Notes under the pieces: generated by a model | The model's database searches: none | What the model was told of the DNA's origin: nothing | Seen by the model: the letters and a program-made list of their open reading frames with translations, nothing else | Program-made: the position numbers and the translations under genes | Shown: one piece after another, positions 35,434 to 43,216 of the stretch | How positions within the stretch are numbered: position 1 is the first letter of the stretch | Layout of the letters: every line of letters begins with the position of its first letter | NCBI GenBank assembly: GCA_903875445.1 | Contig: CAIQWD010000089.1 | Span: 1-64,000, forward strand | From: an uncultured delta proteobacterium | Lineage (GTDB): Bacteria > Desulfobacterota > Desulfobulbia > Desulfobulbales > Desulfocapsaceae | Reading direction: 5' to 3' | Length of the DNA stretch: 64,000 nt

Positions 35434-37484
35434 TCGTTAATCCTCCTCCGCAGATGGCTGAAAAAGCACCGCATCCGCAGAAACGGATTGAATTTTAACT
35501 GTGGTTGCGGCTGACTCCACAAAGGCACAAGACCTTTACCAAAGTTGGATCTAGGATTTTTTGAGCCGTGAAAATCGTCGAGATGATGCCTGTGTCTGAT
35601 CTTGGCAACCTCTTTGGCGCGTGGAAAAGCGAGTTTGCTGACGAAAAGATAATTGATCCACGGCTTCCAATCATCAAAATGATACCCCAAAAAAGCGGCG
35701 GCAGCAGCGAATCTCTCGGCAGAATCAATAATTCCCTGTTGGAGAGGAACAAAATATCCGTCCTGCTCCAATTCCGCTTGGCCAATAGCATCGTCTGTTT
35801 GTCTGAACGTCAGCTCAAACCCCTCCTCGGTCAGTTTGTATCCGTTCAGCGTCGGATGTGGCGCACGACACGCTTCTTCAAAAATATCCTGGGCATAAAA
35901 GAGGGTGCTGGCAGCCAGATCGAAACAATTCCGATCATACATGATTCCCTTGAGAATATTTTTTTCGCTTTCAGGATAAGAAATCCCGCGAGTGGCCCCA
36001 AAGAGTAAACCGAAACAGGTGGGGCAGTCCGGTCGATGGGCAATCGCTTCAAAGAGGAAACGCTGAATGGTTCCCAACCAGCCGATATCGACCAGAGCGA
36101 CATTTTTATGATCAAACATCCCGGCCTGTGCAAAATACCGCTGCATGGCCAAACTGGGTTCCTGCGTCTGACGTTTCACTTCCTCTTGGAAAGATGCATC
36201 CTCAAGCAGCTCATCGAAGTTTTTCCGACTCTCAGGATCATAGCCTTCATGGGCAGGACTGAGGCAAGTATCGGCCTTCAGGTTAAACTTGGCTAAATGA
36301 GAAGTAAAGGCTTCGGGTCTCAGGCTGAAAATTCGACAAACGTCACGAAAATCACGATTTCCGGTGGGCAAGAAGGCTATGCCCGCATTGATTTTTGTCA
36401 GCCCCTGGTAAGCGCATGAAGCCCCGGCCAAGGCCATTCTGCTGACATACAGGTAGTCGATTTCCGGCAGGTCTCCGGCTGGGAAAAGGTGCGGCACCGC
36501 TTTTTCCCAGTAGCGTTTGAACGTCCATCCCTCTCGGGACAGAAAAAAAACCTTGGTGATTTTCTTTTCTCTACAGAATCTTGCGACCTGTTGAATAAAT
36601 ACCCCAATCAGCGGTCCGAGAAAATTATAACCTTCTGAGTACAACACCGAATTCTTGCCATTTTCGGACTCCAGAGGTGCCATGAGTTGCTGCAATATTC
36701 TCCCGCGCCAAAAGGGCTCATTGACACCGTAATTATAATAGCGTTTAACAATCGACTTACGCTGGTCCTCCCTCGGGTCGTGAATAATCATAGCTTCGAT
36801 TCCGTTTTCCCCGGCCCGGAGACCATCGGAAATAGGATTGTCGCCAACGTGCAACCAGGCACTGGGCAAGACAGAATACTTTTCGGCTATCATCGGGTAG
36901 GCTTTGCCGGATGCCTTAGCTAAAAAACTATCGGCGGACGAGATGACTTCGTCGATCCATTCACCCAATCCAGCATATTTGATCACCTGGCGCAGATGGG
37001 TAGAGGGGAGGTACATATCGGAAATAATGAATATTTTCTTGCCTGCCCCGGCAAGTTCTTTTATCCAATCAACAAGCATTCGGCGCGGTACCAACATGGA
37101 ATTTTCCATGGCCAGCTCATAGTCGGTTACTTTTTCCAGCAGTACCTCATCATACGAGTTCTGAAATATCTCCTCCAAGAGTTCGTGCATAAAAAGCGGA
37201 TAACAGGCTTCGTGGTCGATAAATTTCGTTCCGGTCTCGGCCCTATGTCGGCGCTCGATGTCGTCTCGCAGCTGTTGCACTTTACGCCAGTGCCAATGCC
37301 GATCATGTTGTTCTGCAAGCTCGGTGATATACCTGGCAACCGGCAATTTCACCAGGTCCGGATTGTGTATCCGGCGAATAAAGAGGGTGTCAAAAAGATC
37401 AAAAGAGATTACATCCTTGTCGCTTGCCTTTCGTCGGCCGGCCTTAACCATTGAGGCCAAGGAGTAATATGTTGTGAAATCCAT
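35430..37484 (-). CDS. HAD-superfamily protein of glycosylation clusters (COG5610-like)
   Basis: 684 aa. An N-terminal haloacid-dehalogenase-like domain (about 20-240) has motif I SFDLFDTLF with Asp29 as nucleophile, motif II IISDMYLPS, and WLHVGDNPISDGLRA with the acidic metal residues. The usual second Asp of motif I is replaced by Phe31, as in dehalogenase-type members. The C-terminal part (about 290-600), containing FFLSREGWTFKRYW and ALVDIGWLGTIQRF, is the second domain usually seen in these proteins; its role is not known to me. It sits between a GT2 gene and a small coupled gene, so a part in polysaccharide or glycan assembly is likely. Confidence 0.8.
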   Translation of the reverse strand: MDFTTYYSLASMVKAGRRKASDKDVISFDLFDTLFIRRIHNPDLVKLPVARYITELAEQHDRHWHWRKVQQLRDDIERRHRAETGTKFIDHEACYPLFMHELLEEIFQNSYDEVLLEKVTDYELAMENSMLVPRRMLVDWIKELAGAGKKIFIISDMYLPSTHLRQVIKYAGLGEWIDEVISSADSFLAKASGKAYPMIAEKYSVLPSAWLHVGDNPISDGLRAGENGIEAMIIHDPREDQRKSIVKRYYNYGVNEPFWRGRILQQLMAPLESENGKNSVLYSEGYNFLGPLIGVFIQQVARFCREKKITKVFFLSREGWTFKRYWEKAVPHLFPAGDLPEIDYLYVSRMALAGASCAYQGLTKINAGIAFLPTGNRDFRDVCRIFSLRPEAFTSHLAKFNLKADTCLSPAHEGYDPESRKNFDELLEDASFQEEVKRQTQEPSLAMQRYFAQAGMFDHKNVALVDIGWLGTIQRFLFEAIAHRPDCPTCFGLLFGATRGISYPESEKNILKGIMYDRNCFDLAASTLFYAQDIFEEACRAPHPTLNGYKLTEEGFELTFRQTDDAIGQAELEQDGYFVPLQQGIIDSAERFAAAAAFLGYHFDDWKPWINYLFVSKLAFPRAKEVAKIRHRHHLDDFHGSKNPRSNFGKGLVPLWSQPQPQLKFNPFLRMRCFFSHLRRRINE

Positions 37485-37491
37485 AGGTTGT

Positions 37492-38418
37492 TTATCTGTT
37501 TTTTTGGGCGATCCAGATTTTCAGACTCTGCAAAAATTCCTTGAAAGCCGGGCGTACCCCTTGCATTGCTGAAGGTTCAAGGATTTTCCTGACCTCATGG
37601 AGTTCTTGGCCAAGCTCAACCAATCGTTCTGCCCCGGCTAGAATATATCTGCCATATACCTCGGGGAGTTTTACCGCCATGTATTTTTTTATCAAAGCCT
37701 GATCCTGCTCCCTGCCGATTATCGCCGCTTCACCGAGGGTATTGCCGGAGTGAATACGATAATACAGCAGTTTTTCCTGATCTAGATAATGTACTCCTTC
37801 CGGGAAGGCCAGCATCATCCGGAAGATATAATCGTAGTCATGCAGATATCGCAAAGCACAAAAATTGCCTACCGTTTGCACTGCCTTTGCTGTCATGAAA
37901 AGATTCGAGGTTGTGACCATAAAATTGCCTTTTAAAAAGGCAGCATAGATATCCTGACAGGCGAAATACCAGGTTCTGTTCTTCAAATGCCAGATATTCC
38001 ATGCAAAACTCGGATCGATATATTCCTCCCCAGTGTCGGAGATGGGTATGACATCGGAAAAAATACACTCTGCTTTTCGCTCCTCGCACTCCTTAAGAAG
38101 ACGCTCGAAACGATTCAAGGCATAAACGTCATCGGAGTTAAGTATGGAAACATATAGCCCTTTTGCAAGGGACAGACCTCGGTTGATGGTGTTATAGGCA
38201 TCTTTATTTTCTTGATAAAGATACGTCAGGCGCGGATCGCTGCAGCTTTTGACAATCTCGCCGGTATTGTCGGTAGAGCCGTCATCGATAACAATCAATT
38301 CGAGATCGGATACGGTTTGCTGCAAAACGCTGTCAACTGCCGCTCCAATGAATCGTTGGTGATTGTATGCGGGAATAATGACAGAGATCAGCGGCTGTTG
38401 CGCCTTCATCTTTGGCAT
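37492..38418 (-). CDS. Family 2 glycosyltransferase (GT-A)
   Basis: 308 aa from ATG 38418, which has GGAG 8 bases upstream; TTG 38430 and ATG 38409 are alternatives. The GT-A fold is clear: ISVIIPAYNHQRFIGAAVDS, VLQQTVSDLELIVIDDGSTDN, and the DxD-like SILNSDDVYALNRF. It would transfer a sugar from a nucleotide donor to a glycan or protein at the inner face of the membrane. It lies 7 bases before the HAD gene. Sugar and acceptor are unknown. A 205-base gap before it shows nothing coding. Confidence 0.9.
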   Translation of the reverse strand: MPKMKAQQPLISVIIPAYNHQRFIGAAVDSVLQQTVSDLELIVIDDGSTDNTGEIVKSCSDPRLTYLYQENKDAYNTINRGLSLAKGLYVSILNSDDVYALNRFERLLKECEERKAECIFSDVIPISDTGEEYIDPSFAWNIWHLKNRTWYFACQDIYAAFLKGNFMVTTSNLFMTAKAVQTVGNFCALRYLHDYDYIFRMMLAFPEGVHYLDQEKLLYYRIHSGNTLGEAAIIGREQDQALIKKYMAVKLPEVYGRYILAGAERLVELGQELHEVRKILEPSAMQGVRPAFKEFLQSLKIWIAQKNR

Positions 38419-38635
38419 TGCACTCTCCAAACAGTTTGCCCGTTTTATATTTCTTCGCAGGCGACCATCTTTTCCTGGTCACTCGCTTTGGCTGGGTAGT
38501 ATGAGCCGTCGTCTCGGAGTGTCCTTAGGTAATGAAATACGCCTTTCAAGTCAAGCGTTAGTTGAATTTCGGCAAAGCAAAACTCTGATTCTTTAATTCT
38601 TACCCGTGGGATGCAGATGCTTTTCCTTCCGGCAA

Positions 38636-39301
38636 TTATTCCTTTTCACTGAGAGCCTCTTTATCAAGGAGGCTGATTGTCCGCCCGTTTACCCTGATCA
38701 ACCCCTCTTCAGTCATTTTGGCAAATATTCTTGACAGGGTCTCGGGAATAGTTCCCAAGAGGCTGGCGAGTTGGCCTTTGGAAATATCCAGTTCAACCAC
38801 ATCGTTGTTCCCCTGTTCCGTGCTTAAATAGATAAGATAATTTGCCAACCGGGTAGGAACTTCTTTCAAGGAGAGGCTCTCGATCTGGCTGGCAAATCTG
38901 CGCAACCGCATGGAAAGGACCGCCAACATATTCAAGGCGATTGAGGGGTTAGCCTCGACCAAGAGGACAAAGCGGTCGCGGGGGAAAAAAATGGTTCGGG
39001 TTTTCACCAGGGCTTCAGCGCTTGCCGGAAAAGGTTGACCGTAAAAAACCGGCACCTCGCCAAAAGGTTCTCCTTCGCCAAAGATATGGAGAATATGTTC
39101 CTTTCCGCCTGGCGACACCTTGAAAATTTTGACTCGACCCTCACCGACCATGTAAAAACCGATGCCCTTGTCGCCTTCAAAGAAGATACTCTCCCCGCGT
39201 TGGAAGGTTTTTTCGACGGCAATTTGCGCAATGTCTTCAAGTTGCCGGGCCGGAAGTCCTCCGAAAAGCAAACTGGCCTCAATGATCTGTTTTTTATCCA
39301 T
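38636..39301 (-). CDS. Crp/Fnr-family transcriptional regulator
   Basis: 221 aa. An N-terminal cyclic-nucleotide-binding-type fold (GGLPARQLEDIAQIA; GVGEG-like GEGRVKIFKVS; FGEGEPFGEVPVF), a dimer helix, and a C-terminal helix-turn-helix KGQLASLLGTIPETLSRIFA. No cluster of Cys such as in FNR is seen, and the RTR-type cAMP residues are not clear. The deltaproteobacterial regulators HcpR and related Crp/Fnr members have this form; I cannot assign one. ATG 39301 has GGAG upstream. Divergent from dinB, and a perfect dyad lies between them. Confidence 0.88.
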   Translation of the reverse strand: MDKKQIIEASLLFGGLPARQLEDIAQIAVEKTFQRGESIFFEGDKGIGFYMVGEGRVKIFKVSPGGKEHILHIFGEGEPFGEVPVFYGQPFPASAEALVKTRTIFFPRDRFVLLVEANPSIALNMLAVLSMRLRRFASQIESLSLKEVPTRLANYLIYLSTEQGNNDVVELDISKGQLASLLGTIPETLSRIFAKMTEEGLIRVNGRTISLLDKEALSEKE

Positions 39302-39375
39302 GCTGCTCCATTATCTCAAAAAGAATGTTTTGCATTTCACCCAGGTATGCCATAGTAATGACTCAAACGAACCGC

Positions 39376-39416
39376 TTTTAATCTGCCCCGACTTTACCAA
39401 TAATTGCAGATTAAAA
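39376..39416. promoter_or_regulatory. Perfect 11-base inverted repeat between the Crp/Fnr gene and dinB
   Basis: TTTTAATCTGC (39376-39386) and GCAGATTAAAA (39406-39416) are exact reverse complements with a 19-base spacer. No T-run follows on either strand, so it is not an ordinary terminator. It may be an operator for a dimer that spans two turns, or a leader hairpin of dinB 37 bases before its start. Confidence 0.6.
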
Positions 39417-39452
39417 CACTCCTTGATGTTTTTGGAAGGCAGATTTCAGAGG

Positions 39453-40535
39453 ATGTGCAGCACGCGAAAAATCATTCATATCGATATGGACGCGTTTTTT
39501 GCTTCAATCGAGCAAAAAGACCACGTACTCTTCCGGGGTAAACCCTTGATCGTCGGAGGCAATCCGCAAAGTAGAGGTGTTGTCGCTGCCTGTTCCTACG
39601 AAGCGCGTAAATTCGGTATTCACTCGGCCATGCCGTGTTCGAAAGCCGCCAGATTATGCCCGGAAGCAATCTTCACGCCGCCGCGCATGGACAGATATGT
39701 GGAAATATCCAGCAAAATTATGGCAATTTTCCGTCAATATACAGCCTTTGTCGAACCTCTGTCCTTGGATGAAGCTTTTCTCGATGTTACCAACATGGGA
39801 GAAAAACACCCCTCCGCCACTCTTCTCGCAAAGCAGATTTGTCGGCAGATATTTGAAGAGTTGCAATTAACGGCGTCCGCCGGAATTTCTTATAATAAAT
39901 TTTTGGCAAAGGTTGCCTCCGACATCAACAAACCGCAAGGTATCACCACCATCCCGCCGGAAACCGCCCAACACTTTCTCGATACTCTGCCGATCCGCAA
40001 ATTCTTTGGAGTTGGCCAGGTGACGGAAAAAAAGATGCGGCAACTGGGCATCAACACCGGTTTCGACCTGAGACAATGGGAGGTGGAACGATTGGTCTTT
40101 CATTTCGGCAAGATCGGCTCATTTCTCTACGACATTGTCAGAGGCATTGATGATCGTCCCGTCGAACCGATGCGGGTTCGTAAATCCATCGGCAGTGAAA
40201 CTACCCTCCCCTACGATACCGACAATCTCGACGAACTCCGAAAGATCCTTGCTGAACTTGCCAAAGACATTGAAAAATCGTTGCACAAAAAGAACAAGGG
40301 CGGCTATACCCTGACCCTGAAGGTTCGCTATAAGAATTTTACAACGATAACCCGCTCAATAACCTTAAAAACCGCCATGTTCTCGGCGGACGATATTCTC
40401 CCCCTGCTCCCCGGCCTCCTTGCCACAACCTATGCCGGTACCGAGAAGATCAGGCTTGTCGGTCTCACGATCTCAAAACTTACCGGCCGGACCGCTCTTC
40501 CCCGGCAGTTAAAACTGCCGTTTATGTATGGATAG
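39453..40535 (+). CDS. dinB: DNA polymerase IV (Y family)
   Basis: 360 aa from ATG 39453; ATG 39426 nine codons upstream is the alternative. Family motifs: IIHIDMDAFFASIEQKD, KPLIVGG, SYEARKFGIHSAMP, PLSLDEAFLDVT (catalytic Asp-Glu), SAGISYNKFLAKVASD and the C-terminal little-finger domain. It copies damaged DNA with low fidelity. A clear LexA box was not found. The last codons include a small perfect stem CGGCAGTT/AACTGCCG (40503-40520) that probably is chance. Confidence 0.93.
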   Translation: MCSTRKIIHIDMDAFFASIEQKDHVLFRGKPLIVGGNPQSRGVVAACSYEARKFGIHSAMPCSKAARLCPEAIFTPPRMDRYVEISSKIMAIFRQYTAFVEPLSLDEAFLDVTNMGEKHPSATLLAKQICRQIFEELQLTASAGISYNKFLAKVASDINKPQGITTIPPETAQHFLDTLPIRKFFGVGQVTEKKMRQLGINTGFDLRQWEVERLVFHFGKIGSFLYDIVRGIDDRPVEPMRVRKSIGSETTLPYDTDNLDELRKILAELAKDIEKSLHKKNKGGYTLTLKVRYKNFTTITRSITLKTAMFSADDILPLLPGLLATTYAGTEKIRLVGLTISKLTGRTALPRQLKLPFMYG

Positions 40536-40728
40536 ATGCATTGTTCTATTGTACTCGCAAACATTATGGTTATCGTTACCCAAGACCGACATCCCGGCAC
40601 TTTTACTTGTCGGGATTGTGATCGGAACGTGCACTTCTTGTAAGCCTCAAGGCAAAACAACGACCATTCCCCCACATAACGAAGGGGCGGCTTTATTGCC
40701 GTTCAATCCCTGGAATATCACTCGCTGA
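40528..40728 (+). CDS. Possible small lipoprotein between dinB and sppA
   Basis: 66 aa. ATG 40528 overlaps the end of dinB, and the stop is 4 bases before sppA, a position that fits coupled translation. A hydrophobic segment (about 22-34) ends in GTCTSCKPQ, a possible lipobox with Cys38, followed by a short polar tail. But the N-terminus before the hydrophobic segment is long for a signal, there is no good ribosome-binding site, and no homologue is known to me. It may be chance. Confidence 0.3.
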   Translation: MDRCIVLLYSQTLWLSLPKTDIPALLLVGIVIGTCTSCKPQGKTTTIPPHNEGAALLPFNPWNITR

Positions 40729-40732
40729 TTAT

Positions 40733-42586
40733 ATGAAAGATCTCCTTCTTGCAATTCTCAACATCTTTAAATATGTCGGAAAGATTTTCACCTTTGTCAG
40801 AAACACTCTGTTCAACCTGGTGCTGCTGACGATTCTGGTATGTGTTCTTTTTACTTTTATCCCGAAGGGAGGTTCACATATCCCTTCTCCAAGTATTCTC
40901 CGGCTCGATATTTCCGGTGATATCGTTGAAGAGAAAAGGGTTTTTGGATCTGTTGAAAAATTTCTTGGGGACTCAATTGACGAAGAGGCTAAAGAACCGG
41001 AAACAGCCTTGCAGGATATTCTCGATATCATCGACAGCGCCGCCACAGACGATCGGATCGTTGCTCTGCTTCTGAATCTCAAACATATGGAAAATGCCGG
41101 ATTGAACCAGTTGCAAACTATCGGTCAGGCCCTTGTCAATTTCAAAAAATCGGGGAAAACCATTATTGCCGCCGAGGACTATTACAGTCAATCGCAATAC
41201 TATCTGGCATCATACGCCGACAAGATTTTCCTCAATCCCATGGGCGGCGTGGATATCCACGGTTTTGGCGTATATCGCCTCTACTTTCGAGAAGCCATGG
41301 AAAGACTGGCAATCAACTACAATATCTTCAAGGTCGGAACATATAAATCGGCAATCGAACCATTCACCAGAAACAACATGTCACCGGAGGATCGCAAACA
41401 GAACGAGGAATGGCTGTCGGCTCTTTGGCAGGTATATAATGATGATATTCTGCAACAACGCAAGATTTCGAAAGAGACCATAGAAAACTACACGGCACAT
41501 ATCTCCGAGGCCTTGCAAAGCACCGGGGGTGATACGGCACAGCTCGCCCTGAAAACAGGATTGGTCGACCAATTAGCAAACAGATCGGATATAACTGCCT
41601 ACCTTGCTGCCTTAACGAAAAACTCCGAGGTTAAACCACCCATGGTCGGGTCCGCCGATTATTACGACTCCCTCCTTCCGTCCTATCGAAAAATCGATTG
41701 GAAAGGAGATAAGGTCGGCCTTATCATAGCCGAAGGCAATATTCTTCCCGGCAAACAGCCTGCCGGACTTATCGGCGGGGATTCTCTTGCGGCGCTCATT
41801 AAAAAAGCAAGAGAGGACAAGCAGATAAAAGCCCTTGTATTGCGCATCAACTCCGGTGGAGGTTCAGCATTTGCATCGGAAATCATTCGTCAGGAATTGC
41901 TGTTGCTGCAAAAAAAAGGTAAACCCGTAGTCGTTTCGATGGGGGCTGTTGCCGCATCCGGCGGCTATTGGATAGCCGCCGATGCCGATGAAATTTGGGC
42001 ATCGGAAGCGACCATCACCGGATCGATCGGCATTTTCGGGGCTATTCCCACTTTTGAAAAAACCTTATCTTCCTTGGGCGTCTATAGTGACGGTACAGGC
42101 ACCACTCCCCTCGCGGCAGGTCTCAACCTCACTCAACCCCTGCCCGAACCCTTGAAAAATGCTATTCAACAGGCAGTTGCCCATAATTATGACCAGTTTC
42201 TGCAAATCGTCGCTACCGGCAGAGAATTAGAGAAATCTCGCGTCGAAGAACTCGCCGAGGGCAGAGTTTACAACGGTAAGGCGGCACTGGAGATCGGCCT
42301 CGTCGACAAGCTCGGATCACTTGAGGAAGCCATTGACGCAGCTGCGAATCTTGCCGGGGTAGCCGACTACACTACTGAATATATTCGCCCGACGGCCACT
42401 CTCAAAGAGCAGGTGCTGCAATTCTTTACCACCCAAATAGCGCCCCTTGCCACCCTCGTAAGTAAAAATGACTATCCTCTGGTGAACAAGGTGAAAAAGA
42501 TCTTGCAGAGTAAATTCGACGATTTCATACTCCTTGACGATCCGCGCGGGATATATGCCCACTGCCTCATCAAGCTGACCCTGTAA
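40733..42586 (+). CDS. sppA: Signal peptide peptidase SppA (67-kDa type, protease IV)
   Basis: 617 aa with one N-terminal transmembrane helix (about 22-42) and two tandem ClpP-like domains. The first contributes the catalytic Lys in VGTYKSAIEPF, the second the Ser in GAVAASGGYW, as in E. coli SppA, followed by ASEATITGSIGIFG. It cleaves remnant signal peptides in the inner membrane. ATG 40733 lacks a strong ribosome-binding site, which fits coupling to the short frame before it. A hairpin follows that serves the convergent PilZ gene. Confidence 0.92.
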   Translation: MKDLLLAILNIFKYVGKIFTFVRNTLFNLVLLTILVCVLFTFIPKGGSHIPSPSILRLDISGDIVEEKRVFGSVEKFLGDSIDEEAKEPETALQDILDIIDSAATDDRIVALLLNLKHMENAGLNQLQTIGQALVNFKKSGKTIIAAEDYYSQSQYYLASYADKIFLNPMGGVDIHGFGVYRLYFREAMERLAINYNIFKVGTYKSAIEPFTRNNMSPEDRKQNEEWLSALWQVYNDDILQQRKISKETIENYTAHISEALQSTGGDTAQLALKTGLVDQLANRSDITAYLAALTKNSEVKPPMVGSADYYDSLLPSYRKIDWKGDKVGLIIAEGNILPGKQPAGLIGGDSLAALIKKAREDKQIKALVLRINSGGGSAFASEIIRQELLLLQKKGKPVVVSMGAVAASGGYWIAADADEIWASEATITGSIGIFGAIPTFEKTLSSLGVYSDGTGTTPLAAGLNLTQPLPEPLKNAIQQAVAHNYDQFLQIVATGRELEKSRVEELAEGRVYNGKAALEIGLVDKLGSLEEAIDAAANLAGVADYTTEYIRPTATLKEQVLQFFTTQIAPLATLVSKNDYPLVNKVKKILQSKFDDFILLDDPRGIYAHCLIKLTL

Positions 42587-42600
42587 ACATCCCACCAATA

Positions 42601-42646
42601 AAAAAGGAGCGATGAACCTCTTGTGCAAAAGGTCCACCGCTCCTTT
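42601..42646 (-). terminator. Rho-independent terminator of the PilZ gene
   Basis: AAAGGAGCG (42603-42611) and CGCTCCTTT (42638-42646) form a perfect 9-base stem, with extra pairing (AACC/GGT) further in. On the minus strand it is followed by TTTTT. It lies 15 bases after sppA and may stop both convergent transcripts. Confidence 0.65.
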
Positions 42647-42689
42647 GAAAGTTTAGCGATAAGAGAAACCAGATCGCTGTTGGTCGGGG

Positions 42690-43091
42690 CTAGGCTTGAA
42701 AAATAAAAGAGTCCTCATAGTCGAATTCCGGGATTTCGTTCATAGTGAACTCCACCCACTCCCACGGGGCATCGAGAATTTTAAAACCGATATCGACATT
42801 GCCTTTCCCTGATCCCTGCCTTTTCCAACATGGCTTTGCCAGCAACCGATAATGTTTCCCTCCGCCGGACAAAATAGCCGTGTAGGTATGTTTCTCAGCG
42901 GTAAACGAATGCGGTATATCGGTAATCTTAAAACCGCCTATGGAAATATCCTCGACATTCCCACCAATAACCAAATTCCCATCGGCAAGGTCACCTACAA
43001 ATCCGGACAATCCGGCTCTCCGGTGTTTTCTCTTCATTTGACCAAACCGAAAACCGTAAGACATTTGTGGCACTTGTTCTAACTGATTCAT
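42690..43091 (-). CDS. PilZ-domain protein (likely c-di-GMP effector)
   Basis: 133 aa from ATG 43091, which has AAGGA 8 bases upstream; the frame is open to GTG 43124. A PilZ-like pattern is seen: basic KRKHRRAG near residue 20 and VEDISIGGFKI about 30 residues on, the (R)xxxR and DxSxxG elements that bind c-di-GMP, and a GFKILD strand near the end. It could act as a small adaptor for motility, envelope or polysaccharide output. No GGDEF/EAL gene is in the window. The RxxxR element fits best as KHRR but is not textbook, so binding is a likely inference. Confidence 0.75.
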   Translation of the reverse strand: MNQLEQVPQMSYGFRFGQMKRKHRRAGLSGFVGDLADGNLVIGGNVEDISIGGFKITDIPHSFTAEKHTYTAILSGGGKHYRLLAKPCWKRQGSGKGNVDIGFKILDAPWEWVEFTMNEIPEFDYEDSFIFQA

Positions 43092-43216
43092 GGCGGAATC
43101 CTTTTGCGAAGAAGATGGCTTCACTATTCTCTTGTCCGAAATACTGAAATTATAGCAGGTTCAGCAAACAATAGACAGAAAAAATCGATTGCAAAAAACG
43201 AAACCAAGAATACTCC

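Noticed and set aside
39302-39452. LexA box controlling dinB
   Set aside because: No CTGT-N8-ACAG-like or GTTC-type site was found; only the 11-base dyad, which does not match.
40503-40520. Perfect 8-base stem CGGCAGTT/AACTGCCG at the end of dinB as a terminator
   Set aside because: It lies inside the coding sequence of the conserved C-terminus and has only three T residues after it; probably chance.
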